From the NCBI GenBank assembly GCA_963920575.1, contig OY986965.1, positions 14,770,290 through 14,834,289 on the forward strand: 64,000 bases of DNA. The letters run 5' to 3'. A program made the position numbers and the translations under genes. The notes beneath the pieces are model-generated. The model did no database searches. It was not told the origin of the DNA and was given only the letters and a program-made list of their open reading frames with translations. Positions 47,577 through 60,020 of this stretch are shown piece by piece. The stretch is from Narthecium ossifragum (Eukaryota > Streptophyta > Magnoliopsida > Dioscoreales > Nartheciaceae). Every line of letters begins with the position of its first letter. Position 1 is the stretch's first letter.

Positions 47577-49624
47577 GTGGTTGGCCACTCGAGCTCGGGA
47601 AGTCCGACTCTCGATGGATGGCCCGTGTCGCATCTAGAGGTATGGTTGCGAAGCCGGACCTGAGTGCTTCACCATGAAGCCGCTGGTTGAGCTCAGCATG
47701 CCTGTCGAGGATGGGTTCTAACTCAACTACTACTTCCTTGGCTACTTATTTGGCTAGGGGAGTAGTGGTTTCAGCCAGAACTTGGGTGACTTTCTGAATC
47801 ACCATGTTGGCTTGGAGTTGGGTTCTGTCTATCATGAAGACTCATATTTCGGAGATTGTTTGATGAATTTTCTCGGAGGCCTGTTTCTGGGCTCCTATAG
47901 TTTTGTCTATCTCTCCTGTTACCTCTTGTATGCCCCTGGACGTCAACTCCGATCATGCTGCTTGATATTTGGCTTCTAGGGTTACTGGGAGGGTGTCGAA
48001 TACTCGGTCAAATTTCTCTTTGAGCGTAATGAGCAACCCCTTGATTCCATCAATGGCCTTCCATAAGTCGGCGTTGGCTTCTTGACTCCTAGTTTGCCTA
48101 GAGTCATCACCATGCGTGTCCGCTGTCGAGGATGACCCTCGTGGGTTTTGATCGAGCTGTTGATTGTCTGGATCATATCGATCTTGTGAATCGACGATGG
48201 TGGACTTAAGTTTCATTTTTGGCCTCCCATTGTGGTCGCCAAAAAGCGTGTTGCTCAAAAAATGTACCTGAGATGAATACGTGGTCGCCAGGCACGTGAG
48301 GTGTGCCAACCGTAACACAGGGATATCAAAAGGGAATGTGGATTCAACCGTGCCTCAATTAAGAGGACTTTTAGGGGAAAAAACTTAAGTCTAAATGCAA
48401 GTGAATTTTTATGGTTTTTAATGATTTAATTACCACTAGATGAACTGGGCTATTCTTAAAGATGGTTGCGCTACTCTAGAGTTAATGTTACGCGTCGAAA
48501 TATTGGACTACTCCTAATGAAGACTATACTACTCCTTAGAAATAATTGAGCTACTCCTAAGAGTTAATCGAGCTACTCCTTAAGAGGTAATTGAGCTACT
48601 CCTAAGATTGATTACACTACTCCTAGAGTTAAAGAAAGTAAGTAAAGTAAAGCATGAAAACTAGCTGCTTACTTTCATTGAAACATCAACTGATGGATTA
48701 CAGCTCCGAGGAAGACAACTGGTAAGAAAAAGACTAAACGTATAAACTAGTACAGCAGCTAAAGAAACAGTAGTAGAAAAAGTTTTGATTGCAGTTGGGG
48801 GGCCATATTTCTCTATCTTCAAAGCTTTTATACTTCCGATTGTCGCTTCCACGTGACAATCGCTAGCCATTACCCACGACCAAAGACCCACGACTCTTCA
48901 TAGTCCTCATCATGGGTCGAATCTCGCTGACATCTTGGCACGTGTTCAACTCAAAATAACTGTTCAGTTGATCTTTGGATCCACTTCCTACGCTTTCGTC
49001 TTTTGGACGTGGTTGGATAGATCGTGGGATCACTGTGGTCCAAGTGTACTCATGATGGTTCAACTTCATATATTGCCTCGACCTCGAGGTTGTATGACTC
49101 TTGGATAAATAACTCTGTAAGGTGCTTCAGGATTGTTTAGTGCCTCGGTCTCGGGATTGTTTAGTACCTCGATCTTGAGGTTGCTTAGTCTCGAGAATGG
49201 TTTCGCATAGGTGACCCGACCTCGAGGTCATTTGGCTCCGAGATCCATACTCACATGGAGTGCCTTTCCTTCAGGGTTGCTTAGTCCGGGTTTGGGTTAT
49301 AAAGGAAAACTTGACCTTTTGATTATCATATCGTTGAATTACATTGTAATAAATGCTGAGGTGACATGATTATGGCGTTCGGACATGGGCACTGGGTGAC
49401 ATTTAATGCGCGTCGTGTCCCATTGACCAAAGCTTTTCTCGCATGATCTAGTACACATCATTTCCACTAACCCGGTTGTTGGTTCATCCAACTATCACAT
49501 CCGTATAGTGTTACAGGTGCTATACCCGTTAGATGGATGCCACGCGTTTGAATCAGTGATCGAGACGATCACTTGAGATGATGGATGTATACCAGCCGAC
49601 GATTGAGTATTTTCCTCGGTAACA
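47577..49624 (-). mobile_element. 5' end of another LTR retrotransposon, minus strand
   Basis: On the minus strand an LTR runs from TGTTACCGAGGA (49624) to TTTTGAGCAACA (48249), 1376 bp. TTTTTGGCGACCACAATGGG, a primer-site-like leader, follows. Then comes a broken gag-like ORF (KSTIVDSQDRYDPDNQQLDQ; LWKAIDGIKGLLITLKEKFD; stop; IQEVTGEIDKTIGAQKQASE) down to 47577, where the family A 3' LTR cuts it. The LTR holds a short repeat around GAGTAGCTCAATT (48420-48620). The rest of the element is not in the window. Confidence 0.7.
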
Positions 49625-51058
49625 CATATATTCTTACTTAGGTGTGTAGTATATATTATACACAGGGCACAAATAAATATGTAAAGCTCTAAATCACAAG
49701 GTCAATAGTTTCGCAAAGTATTCAGAATAAGCAGCTTTACTGCACTGGCTATCATACAGAGCATTCAAAGGGGTAAAAATCAGTACCTGGCAGGATATCA
49801 CGATGTTGATTGTGGAGATAAATCCAACAGCCAAATAACAAGAAACATCATTTATTAGTAGCAATCTTCTAGCAGCTAATATCTAACACTGTCACAAGAG
49901 GATTCCCTAAAAGGGGGCGGCAAGCAAAATTTACACCAGCACACTGTGATTCCCCTGAGGACCCTATGAGTGAGTAGAGTACAAGCAGGCTTGAATAAAA
50001 GCCATGTGACTCAAAAAGGGTTAAAAAGCAACGATATGAAGTTTGTGCAGAATAGGACAATGTTATTGCATGTGCTTGGAGGCGGATGTAGACAATAACA
50101 GAAGGCCCCAAATCTCACAAGTTCTGTAGGTAGAAAGTTGAGGAGAAAAGAAAGTATATCTCACAACCATATGGCAGTCCAACATCAAGTAATAGCATCA
50201 GGTCCTGCAAGAAAACAAGCAGCAACAGATAAGAGGAGGTCACAGAGTAAAACTCCAGGTATGAAACAGTAGATAGTTGTTGCACTTTATTTTCCCTGTC
50301 TCTGCTAGTACCTTTCATTTATTTATGGAATAAAAATCTGACACGGATGATAAGATACAGTCATGAAGATTTGATGGATCATAGATAGGAATCTCAACAG
50401 CCACTATTCTTTACTCAAGTTTGTAGTTTTGTTATGGAATGTCATCTTCCCAGTAAAGCATGTGCGAGTACCCGGATGGCACACACATGCAGCATATATA
50501 CAGAATCAAACCTCAATAAATGCACAAAATTTTCAAATCCTTCTCTGAACCAATGAAACAGAATCGTCAGAGCTGGAGCACTTTCAGAGTCCATTGGCTA
50601 ATCAACTGCCAAGTTTTGACAGCACTCCAGACTCCAGTGTCAAGATATGCCAGAAGATTGCAAATTATGTCCAGGGATTCGATGTCCTTGAAACATGTCG
50701 ACAAATCCCAATCGGGCATTATTCTATCCCTTGAAATCTAATCATGTTCTACGCAGTCACCAAAGCTCTTATAAAGTGTCCAAGAAAATTTCTTCAGTCG
50801 GAACCAAAATTTAGAATCCACAAAACGATTCTTTAAATAGAACAGTATCCAGAAGTCATATTTCAAGAGTTTCAGAATTGATGAATTCCCCAGCTTCCAG
50901 AGCTACTGATTCGGTAAGCCTCAATAAACTTTGTTCTCAATTCAATATGATAGTTGAAAGTCTCAACACTCTTGCAAGACCCATCATCACAGGGAACATG
51001 ATTGTAACTTTAGACCTTTGCTAATTGTCAAAGCAAAAGCCATCTAGATGCAAGTCAG
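49625..51058. other. Gene-free AT-rich stretch
   Basis: No ORF of note and no known repeat. A splice-like pair near 50165-50210 on the minus strand (TTGCAG then GACCTGATGC) could be a non-coding 3' exon of the GID8 transcript, but this is not supported by coding sequence. Confidence 0.4.
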
Positions 51059-51068
51059 CTATAAATAG
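51059..51068 (+). promoter_or_regulatory. TATA box of the small 66-aa gene
   Basis: CTATAAATAG lies 186 bp before the ATG at 51254, outside any recognised LTR. Confidence 0.6.
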
Positions 51069-51253
51069 TTTGGCACTGTCTCGGAAACAAAGGAAGCAAA
51101 AAAACATCTCTTGAGTTACAGCTAGCAGCTCATTCTAAAGCCAAGACAGGAAAGGTAACGGGTCACATTTATGCCAGGGAAAAGATGGTTCTCTACTCTT
51201 CACTCACAAATTTCCACCCTCTCTATGGTGATTAAACATATAGGAAATCAGTG

Positions 51254-51454
51254 ATGGCTTGGATAGAGAAGGCAACATGTGGGATTAGCTGTATTGAAAA
51301 GCAGTGCAGAAGCCTTTTCTGGAGGATAAGATCAGGAATCAAGAAAGCCATGAAAATGAGGAACATGGAGAGGACTAGTTTTCAGTATGATCCCCTAAGC
51401 TATGCTCTCAACTTTGATGAAGGCTCCTTGATTTATGAGGAATTGATGCAATGA
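51254..51454 (+). CDS. Small conserved plant protein, 66 aa, unknown function
   Basis: ATG at 51254 opens MAWIEKATCGISCIEKQCRS and ends DEGSLIYEELMQ. The N-terminal half is an amphipathic, Cys- and Arg-rich helix-like stretch (CRSLFWRIRSGIKKAMKM). The C-terminal half carries FQYDPLSYALNFDEG (43-57). From memory, short plant proteins of unknown function share an F-YDP-SYALNFD-G motif after a basic helix, so I take this as a real gene. A TATA box and a leader of about 160 bp support this. It lies downstream of GID8 and on the opposite strand, so the two are convergent. No signal peptide is apparent. Confidence 0.7.
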   Translation: MAWIEKATCGISCIEKQCRSLFWRIRSGIKKAMKMRNMERTSFQYDPLSYALNFDEGSLIYEELMQ

Positions 51455-52709
51455 AAAGAACACAAAATTAGGATCAAGGATTTGATCAAGGACATGGTAG
51501 CTTTTGAATCCTAAGCGTATAAACGAATAGGAACATATGTCTAATTATAATGTTTTCCAGTTCTTAGTTCTTTTTATGGGAGATGCTTGTTCATGTTCCT
51601 CTTCCTTTATTTGTTTGGTGTAGTCTTCTAGACTTGAAGATCAATTTCTCTGGAGAAAACATACTTAAAGCACATGAGATTCTTAATTCAGCCATAAAAG
51701 ACTTAAAATCACAAAAAGAATACACCTACCAGTCATCTATTTTGTCCATCTATGTTTGTGTGTTGCATATAGCAAAATACACCTCGCCCAATATAATTCA
51801 GAGAAGCAGTTTCGAAATGGATGACTAAACAGAATGCCAAGGACCTCAAAAGAGAACTAATTCTGCTATAATTCCTAGTCATTTATTATCTTGATAAACA
51901 TTGGGTTCGAATGGAATCAAAATCTTCGACTTCCATCCAAGTATAAATTGAAATATGTAACATAGAGCAACAGACACTATGCACATATTGGGATCACTCA
52001 ATCTAATCTGTACAAGTACTCACAAGTATAAATTGAAACCTTCGACTTCCATCTTGACCTCAAAATACTTATGATTCAAGATGAGTGTAAGCAACTTACT
52101 CAAATCTCTGACTTCCATCCAAGTATAAATTGAACCATGCTGTACAAGCAATCACAATTTCTTAATGACCAGCTTAATCTCATCTTGACCGCAAGGATCA
52201 CTTAAAATTTGTTGTTCTACTGTAGGCTCTACTTTCTTCACTTAGTTAACCGAATAAGATTCAGTAAATCAAATATTTATTATGTCATTCTCCTTTACAT
52301 GTAAAAAGTCGCCTCAAGAAAAAAACTTCTTGGATGGAAATTGTGATGATCCATAAGAAGAAAAACATCTAGTAATAGCATATAGACATTAATTTTTCAT
52401 CTGCTCTTGTTTGGGAAGTCGATGAAGCTCGAGGCAAGAGATACAGTCCCAACTATAATTCCTCATACGAATGATGATAGATAAGAAATGAGCTAAAGAA
52501 TATCTGATTCGTTGAAAAATCTAATGAGATAAGCAAAACCGTAAAGAAAACTCAGTGGAATGCTAGGTAATCAAGATATTTGATGTCCAAAAAGTAACCT
52601 AAACCTAGTAACATGAAACTATTCATAAGTTTTATGCTTTTGAGTTCCCCACCATTCTCAATTGCGTACAGATACTACAGTAACTGACCTTGTTTCAAGC
52701 ATAAATGTC
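51455..52709. other. Gene-free stretch between two convergent genes
   Basis: AT-rich; holds the 3'UTRs of the small gene and of GID8. CTTCCATC-AAGTATAAATTGAA occurs three times between 51930 and 52135, a small local repeat. No ORF supported. Confidence 0.5.
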
Positions 52710-55700
52710 TCAGATGGCTGGGTCTTCAAGTGTAGCCTTAGACAAGTCATTAATGCGTGGATATGCAGCCTTTTCATCCAGCTGGTTTTGAGCCCATAGA
52801 AGCATCTTCAGTAAGCTCGGAAGCTTAGGCTCTGCCAATTGACACAGGATTAATGCATAATAGTAAAAATTTATACTTAAGTCAGATGGACAAGATAATG
52901 TATCACACTGAATGTCAGTTTACAAGAATTGGCATAATAAAATTTCTTTGGTGGAAGGAAGCAAACAAACATAAGACACCTAGAAAGTTGGTTGAGTTCA
53001 TGATACATGGATCCTGAAACCTAGTGTATGCTTCGCAGTTTTTTATACCCAAAGGGTGGTCAACATGGGGGGACATCTCAAATTGGGTAAATGGCAACTC
53101 ACATGACTTTTATTGGTCATCTCTGTAAATTCACAGAAGCAACTTGCAGATCTTTCAGTTACCCACATTCTCCAACACAAATTTTTTGGCCTGCATTAAT
53201 TCATTTTGCTTAGCATCATTCCCTACCATTCGCTTAATATACATTTCACATTTGAACATCTTTAAGGAAGGAGTGCCATGTCTTCTAGCAATACTGTCAA
53301 TCTTAGCTAATGTGGTAAATCATATTATTTTCCAGACATGTAAAATAAATTCTACGGGAATCTTAAATACAAATTTTCGTGATTGACATTCCTATGTTGG
53401 TGAAAAAACATGTAGTTGGTCATGAGCAAAACCATTTACATCAAAGATGGAGAATATATTCATTCTCTTTAATAATATGAGCCCAAAACTCCATAATCCA
53501 CACATCTTTCTACTTCAAAACCACCATTTCATTGAAAATCCTAAATTGACACAAAGTTCAAACTCAAAGATCAAGAATCATCTTCACTATTCATGTAAAT
53601 GAATATAGGAGACAAATATACTATTCAGTTGACAATCAAAAAGCAAGCATGTCATTTCCAAATGTGTCTTTATTTCAAACATCCAAGATCGAGAACTTTA
53701 TGCATTTGGGCCCCCAAAACAGCATACACAGAAAAATTAGACGTCATAGACTATCAACTAACATGTCATAAATGTCTACATATAAATATAAAGTACTGTT
53801 GAGGTAGATTTATGATTCCGTCGCATGATAGGATTCAAATCATGAATCATGACATTTAAAATACAAATCATAAGTTTCATAGGGATTGGGGCTTGAATCT
53901 AAGATTCATAAGGTGCCCATGGAATGTCGACTTGAGTTGGAAGTTCAAAATCATTAGGCCTGAAGAGCAAATCTAGAAAGCACGAGACACGAGCCCAGCA
54001 AGCTTCCATTTTTTGCCTACTCTATTGAAATAGATACAAATACGTGGAAGGCAGAACTTGTATTTTTTGTCTCTCTCGCCGAATTGCATTCTTCTAGCAG
54101 TTGATAAAGTTATGTGAAGTTAATATAAGTCACATGGGTAACTAGAAGGAAATTTTCCATTCGTTACCTAAACCCGTCTAAAAAAAAGTGGTGAAAGATG
54201 ACAACTCTGAACCATGTAACGTCTTCAGAAAGCAAGTACCAACTATTATATAGAATCACACGCCAAGAATGGTGCCACACTGTTATTATTAAGCCCAACA
54301 TTCTTTAAGAATCACGACATTCTTTTGAGAGTTCCTCTTCAGGCCTCCACAACTTCCAAGTCAATTTCTCCAAGCTGACAATTAGATGGGCATAAGGCCT
54401 TTGCATGTACAGTGCGTTGTACTTTACCCAAGTAAAACAAATTTAGTAAAATGTTCTACGAAAGGATACTTCAGTTACTTGAATTGAGCCAAAACGCAAT
54501 GTAGGACAATAAATAGCAAGATTCTAATAACAAGCCAAATTTCTAGCAGGAGCATCTTTTGCAAGAGAGGGATATATTGTTAGTAAGGTTATAATTTGTA
54601 ATTCTCATAAAGCTCATGCATCGATTAGCAGTACCAGGTTACTGCCATCACAAACAAATTATTGACATAAAGTTGAAAGGAAACAGGCTTCATGTAACAA
54701 AGCTGATTTATTTGTGAGGCGTGATTTAGATGCCTAAAACAGACTCTATAAATCAATTCCTAAAACCGTCGAACTTAAAGGAAAAACGTGTGTGAGCTTG
54801 GATATGAAGTTAGGCAGGATCTTGATTACTGTACTACACTTCATCGACCATGTCATAAGAACTCAATGGTAATAAGGTGATTGTTAATTAGGAATGATGC
54901 TACAATTAAAAATGGCAACACTCCCCACAAGTTAAAAACAAAGGAAAATGAGTGGAGTGTGAAGTACATATATTCAGGAAGGTTGAATCAACAAATTTGC
55001 AGATTCTAGCTATGATATCAATCTACATCGTACTCATTCAAAGAAAAACAATTTAATAATATGAACCAACCTTTTTCATGTGACTGGCTTGTAAGAATGG
55101 CTGCATTCACTTCACTTGCAGTTTTTAAACGTTGTGACACATCCAGAAGCTCACCATATGGACAGTTCTTTACATCTTCGAATGCTAGCAAAGCAACCGT
55201 CCTCTCTAATTCCTCGAGAAAAGCATGCTTCAAAGACTTGATTTTGTGAGCTCCCATAAACAGCATTTCAAGACTAATGACAATGGCTAATGTTTTTATC
55301 CAGCCTTACTAAAGGATTGAGGAAAATCAACTGTCACTCAAAAGGCCAAAACCTTTTAACAACTGTATTTCCAAAAGGAAGAACTCTCAAAGCATTCGAG
55401 TTTGAGGAAAAGCAACGACCAAGCTACAAAACCTTTTAACAATTAAATTTCCAGAGAAAGCCATCCAGCAATAAAAACTGGAGAACAGAACATGCAAACT
55501 GTCACTCCATAAGGTCAAAACAAAGACGATTGCATAAATATGGATCAGAAACATCAGCGATCAAAGGTAAAGAAGGAATTACATTTTCCTCGCCCCTTGG
55601 TGCAAGTTCCTCCTGAGCAAACTCCAGAGCCTCTTCTACTTTCCCAATACGAATCAATTCTATCAACCTCTGCTGTTGTAAATGAAAGTAAAGTTGGGGA

Positions 55701-58700
55701 TTTGTATCCAGTATCTGAACAAGAGAAAAGAGCATAAGAACTTATTTGAGCCCCGAAATGTGTTGTAATATCTTTTTGCATAGACCCAGGAGCCAAAGAC
55801 ATGGTAGATTGTTACAGTTTTTCCACGAACACTGAAATATCACAGAATTCTTACGATCAGTATGTGAAGATCATGTTACATCTTAACACAACTAATCAGC
55901 AGAATATGGGACAATTACATATCTCCATAAAGTAATAGGATTGAAAGCTGAAACATATAATTAGACCCGCATATTCGCATCTTCAGCAAACCAAGGTTGA
56001 GATGGGTATGATAATAGCTTAATTCATATCCACCGTCATTTTTCATGTACTTAATCATAATCACCGTCTACTTCAATTGAAGATTAGCTATAAGATTTCT
56101 CTTCTTGGCGCCAATTCACAGAATATGGGCTGATCACATATGGCGAGTTCCTAGTTTTAGAGCAAACTTTGTGAGACAAACACACCGATGAACTTCACTG
56201 CTTGCCATTACGATGATGATAAAATAAGATCATTACGTGACTTCCTGTCGAGTACTACATGACTTTACTTGTCAACCGGCATCAAATCCATTAGCAACAG
56301 AAATGAGGTTCTCAATCATAGTCGATGAGGAAAGTCTATGTGGCACTAAGATCACATCATCAAATCTCAATTTCCGAACAATTCAACCACATCTTCATGC
56401 ACAGGTGCAAGCATGGATTTCCATACCGGCCGGTACTGTGCGTACCGGCCGATATTTACCGTACCAGTGGCTAACCAGGACGGTTTTCTCCCTCATATCG
56501 GATTAGGGGGAGACGGATGTGTACCGGCCGGTTTTGGTACCGGCCTGAGGAAGAGAGGTGAAGGAAAGGGGGGGGGGGGGGGGGACGATGGGTGGAGGAG
56601 AGAATTGGGAAGGAGAGGGGAGGAGAAGAGAGAGGGAAAGGAGAGGAGGAGAGGAAGGGAGGAGATCCTTACTCGGAAGCGGCGGAGAGAGCTCGGCGGC
56701 GTGTAGGAGAGAGTATTAGGGTAAGTTAGTGTTATATCTTTTTAAACCCATTATCCACACCCGTAACCCGTTTACGTAAGTTAGTGTTATAAAATAAGTA
56801 AAATAATCTAATCCTAATATCGTCGATCGCCTACTCCTCTCGTCGACGGTCTCCCCCTCTCTCCTTTTGCCAACGATCGACGATGCCGGATCGAGCGCCT
56901 CTCTATTGGATCTCCTCTCATTCTCCTCCCCTCTTCTACCTCTCCTCCTCCCCTCTTCTCCACTTCTCCTCTTCTCCTTCTCCTCCTCTTTTCTCTCTCA
57001 CTCCTCTCTTTTCCTCTTGCTCCGACTGACACCATACCGGTCTCATACCGCTCCGGCACAGGGCATACCGGTGGTACATACCGTACCGGCAGGTCGCCGG
57101 CACGGCGCGTACCACCGGGACGACAATCCATGGGTGCAAGCATTAGAAATGCGATCTGATAGACCAATGAAGGTACACTTTCTCGGCCAATAAGTCTAAG
57201 TGAGAAATCAGGGAAAGCTTATTGAGATAGGCATTGAAGATTATGATCTTGACAAACAGAGCTAGTTATTACCAAAACCTCAACCAGGGAACAAGTTCAA
57301 CAGAAGTACCTTTCATGACCAAAGAAGCTTAAGTTGAGCATATGAAGGGTCTTGCATTCAAAAAAAAGGCTACAAGTGTCGAGTATAAAGAGGAAACATG
57401 GAGTCTACAAACTGTGATGACCTTTTGCAAAAACCAGAATTCTCCAAGACGTTACTATGGAGAGCTCTCTCCAAAGTCAAAGGAATAAGTCTTCTCTTTT
57501 TCAGATGCTAATTCTAGATGAGGACAACAATTCTTATGTAAAGAAAAATTCTACCTAATTAACTAATAATTTTACCACGAGGAATATTACTAATTAGAAA
57601 GTCGGGTTTACATTCAGTTTACCATGACTTGCACATTGTTTTGCAACTACATCATGACATTGGAGCATCCCACTCAAATCTACAAACCATGTGGCATGCA
57701 TTTAACACAACCAACTTTGTATAACACACCAACATCATTCAACAACCTAGAGGATTAGAAAAGGGTTAGAACCTAAGAGCAAAAAGGCTGTCAGGCATCA
57801 TGGACTAATAATAATAGCATATTCTTTTGCAAGGAAGCAAAAGGAAGAGGATATTTACCTATAGTCTATTATAGACAATGAACATGCACATAGCATGGAT
57901 CTCGTTTTACCAATCCGCACTGCTAATCCTGATCTCACATCAAACGAGCTAAAATAACCAAACTCTAAGCCTGTGTTTGGTATGGGGTTAGAAAAGGTGG
58001 GGGTTAAGGGGATACGGTTAGAAAAAGTGGGGTTAATGAATGGAGGTAAGAAAAATTAGAGAGGAATGAGGTAGGTGGAATAATGGTAAACCCGTAATCA
58101 TTACTTTGGTGTTTGGATAAAAAGTGGGGATAAAGTGGGGCTATCCCCCTTTAACCCTCAACCAAACGAGGGCTAACTAGCAAATGGCATTCATATCACA
58201 ATCCCATCCTTCAGGGAGCAATAAGAATTACCAAGCTTAACCTCAGCAATGGATGAAGCATACCTCGGGATTTAAATCATTAACTTTCTCAATCGCATCC
58301 TCAACATTCCCAGACTGCACTGCCTTCTTCACGGCCATTCGATCAGTAATCGTGCCCAAATCGATATCAGCTATCCATCATCAAGAAATGCAACAATCAT
58401 CACATTCCACCCAAATTTCACATTAAAATTCCAACAAGAACCAATCAAAGATCTCAAAGCATACGTTCGGTGCCAGATTCCATCTGAAACTTCTCAGCAG
58501 CCTCGACGTATCCCTCCGTCACGAGGAAGTTCATCACCAGCTTGTTCATGTCCTCCTTCCTAATCTTCACGTCCTTGAGCTTCCGCTCCCACTCCTCCCT
58601 CGTGATCACTTTCTTGGACGTCGTCTGCATCAAGCGTCAATAAACAATTCAATCCAACCAACCAGATCAGAAGAAAACATTCCTAATCCCACTTCATACG

Positions 58701-58748
58701 CATCCAAGAAAACCCTAGATTAGCTGGTGGATGAGACGATATTACCAT
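52710..58748 (-). CDS. GID8: GID8 homologue (LisH-CTLH-CRA protein), subunit of the GID/CTLH E3 ligase, six exons, 226 aa
   Basis: Exons (minus): 58748-58746 (ATG only), 58624-58465, 58370-58264, 55714-55583, 55227-55071, 52831-52710. All borders are GT-AG and total 681 nt. The protein starts [20 protein letters not shown] and ends [14 protein letters not shown]. LisH about 26-58 ([16 protein letters not shown]), CTLH about 64-121 and CRA about 117-213 ([54 protein letters not shown]). Length and order match plant GID8 proteins end to end. GID8 is a scaffold subunit of the GID/CTLH ubiquitin ligase in cytosol and nucleus; LisH and CTLH mediate dimerisation and contacts with other subunits. 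Intron 3 (58263-55715, 2.5 kb) carries two MITEs; intron 5 is 2.2 kb. The start codon is cut off from the rest of the coding sequence by intron 1. No defect seen. Confidence 0.95.
56415..57133. mobile_element. MULE-type MITE in GID8 intron 3, TSD GTGCAAGCAT
   Basis: GTGCAAGCAT occurs at 56405-56414 and 57134-57143, flanking 719 bp with GGATT / AATCC ends and repeated TACCGGCCGGTAC-type palindromes near both termini. A 9-10-bp duplication fits Mutator-like MITEs. The middle is purine-rich, then CT-rich. A run of 17 G lies at 56568-56584. Confidence 0.75.
57969..58173. mobile_element. Tourist-like MITE in GID8 intron 3, TSD TAA
   Basis: Ends GCCTGTGTTTGGT and, inward from the right, GCCCTCGTTTGGT; TAA at 57966-57968 and 58174-58176. 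205 bp, no ORF. PIF/Harbinger (Tourist) type. Confidence 0.82.
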
Positions 58749-59346
58749 GGGTTCGACGGAATCGAACTGGCCAAGAACGATCCAGAGAAGCGACATCACC
58801 GCGCGGAGCACGGTTCCATAATCGCGACGAGGGAATGGATCACAGAGCCTCCACCGGAGATCGAGTGTAGCTGGATGCTGCTGAGGAATACTCCAGGGGG
58901 ATCACTGCCGGAAACCCTAGTTACGTGCTTATCTAGAAGATTTACTTCACCGGAGGAGTGTCGCGAAGAAAGAATAAAAGAAACGAGGAGTGGCAGCGAA
59001 CGTAACTAAGGAGAAATGTAAGGGTTATTGAAAAAAGAAGATGGGGATTTTCACGGTTAAATCACCGCGGGTTCGGGTGTCTACAGGGATCCGGTTGTAT
59101 AATATATGGATCTGACATCCGATAAGATGCTCCGAAAGCGGGCTAGCGGATCCGGATGCTTGTGAGCATGTTCCTATGTTAATGGACTCCTCTAAGAAAT
59201 GTCTCTGGAAAATAAAATGAATTTATTAGTTAATCAATGCATGATAAACGACCCGTTATCTTTTACCAGATAAGGATGGAAGAAGATTAAGAATTTGAAA
59301 TTTATATAAGAATTATTTAGCGAAAACAACACACTATATATATTTA
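58749..59346. other. GID8 leader and promoter region, then gene-free
   Basis: The part nearest 58748 is the GID8 5'UTR (minus); the promoter should lie within the next few hundred bases. No clear TATA box seen. Nothing else recognised. Confidence 0.4.
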
Positions 59347-59757
59347 CTAGGTGGTGAGCCCGTGCCACCTGGCACGGCTAACTATCCGCCCTCATTATTT
59401 CTATAATAACTTACACATCAACCCACTATCCTTTCTTTTTTTTATTTAATTACAATTTTATGACACGTGTATGTCACGTGTATGCCATGTGTGTATAAGT
59501 TTATGAGTCATAAGGGATGACTATCATCGAATCTTATAAGGTAGACTAGGTGGTGGGTCCGTGCCACCTGGCACGGCTAACTGCCCACACCCACTATCTC
59601 TATAATAACTTACACGTCAACCCACTATCCTTTCTTTTTTTTATTTAATTATAATTTTATGACACGTGTATGCCACGTGTATGTCATGTGTGTATAAGTT
59701 TATGACTCAGATTATGAGTCATAAGGGATAACTATCATTGGATCTTATAAGGTAGAT
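59347..59757 (-). mobile_element. Head-to-tail pair of Helitron-like units
   Basis: On the minus strand each unit starts TCTACCTTATAAGAT and ends with the hairpin CCGTGCCAGGTGGCACGG, nine or so bases, then CACCTAG. Unit 2 is 59757-59546, unit 1 is 59545-59347, with no base between them. The outer flanks are A before TC and T after CTAG, as expected for Helitrons inserting between A and T. Both units carry ACACGTG-type motifs. No Rep/helicase is encoded, so they are non-autonomous. Confidence 0.6.
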
Positions 59758-60020
59758 AAGGGTGTATATTTAAAACTAACCAAGGAAATTATGATAACAA
59801 TATACAAAGTTAACTTAGGAAAATATACATGTAAACAAATTAATAGGAGGTAAACGGTTGTAACCGTTATTACTCCTTATAAGGTTGATAATGATGTATA
59901 TTTAAAACTAACTTAGGGAATTATGATAACAATATACAAAATTAACTTAGAAAAATATACATGTAAATAAAGTAATAAGAGGTAAACGATTGTAACCGTT
60001 TTTGCTCCTTATAAGGTTGA
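59758..60020. repeat. Tandem repeat of about 132 bp, two copies, next to the Helitron pair
   Basis: GTATATTTAAAACTAAC recurs at 59763 and 59895, each followed by ATTATGATAACAATATACAA and ending GTAACCGTT-CTCCTTATAAGGTTGAT. The end of each unit resembles the Helitron 5' end (TCAACCTTATAAG on the minus strand). Confidence 0.7.

Noticed and set aside
56568..56584. 17-G run as a functional G-quadruplex
   Set aside because: A plain homopolymer in a MITE; its length may be a sequencing or assembly artefact.
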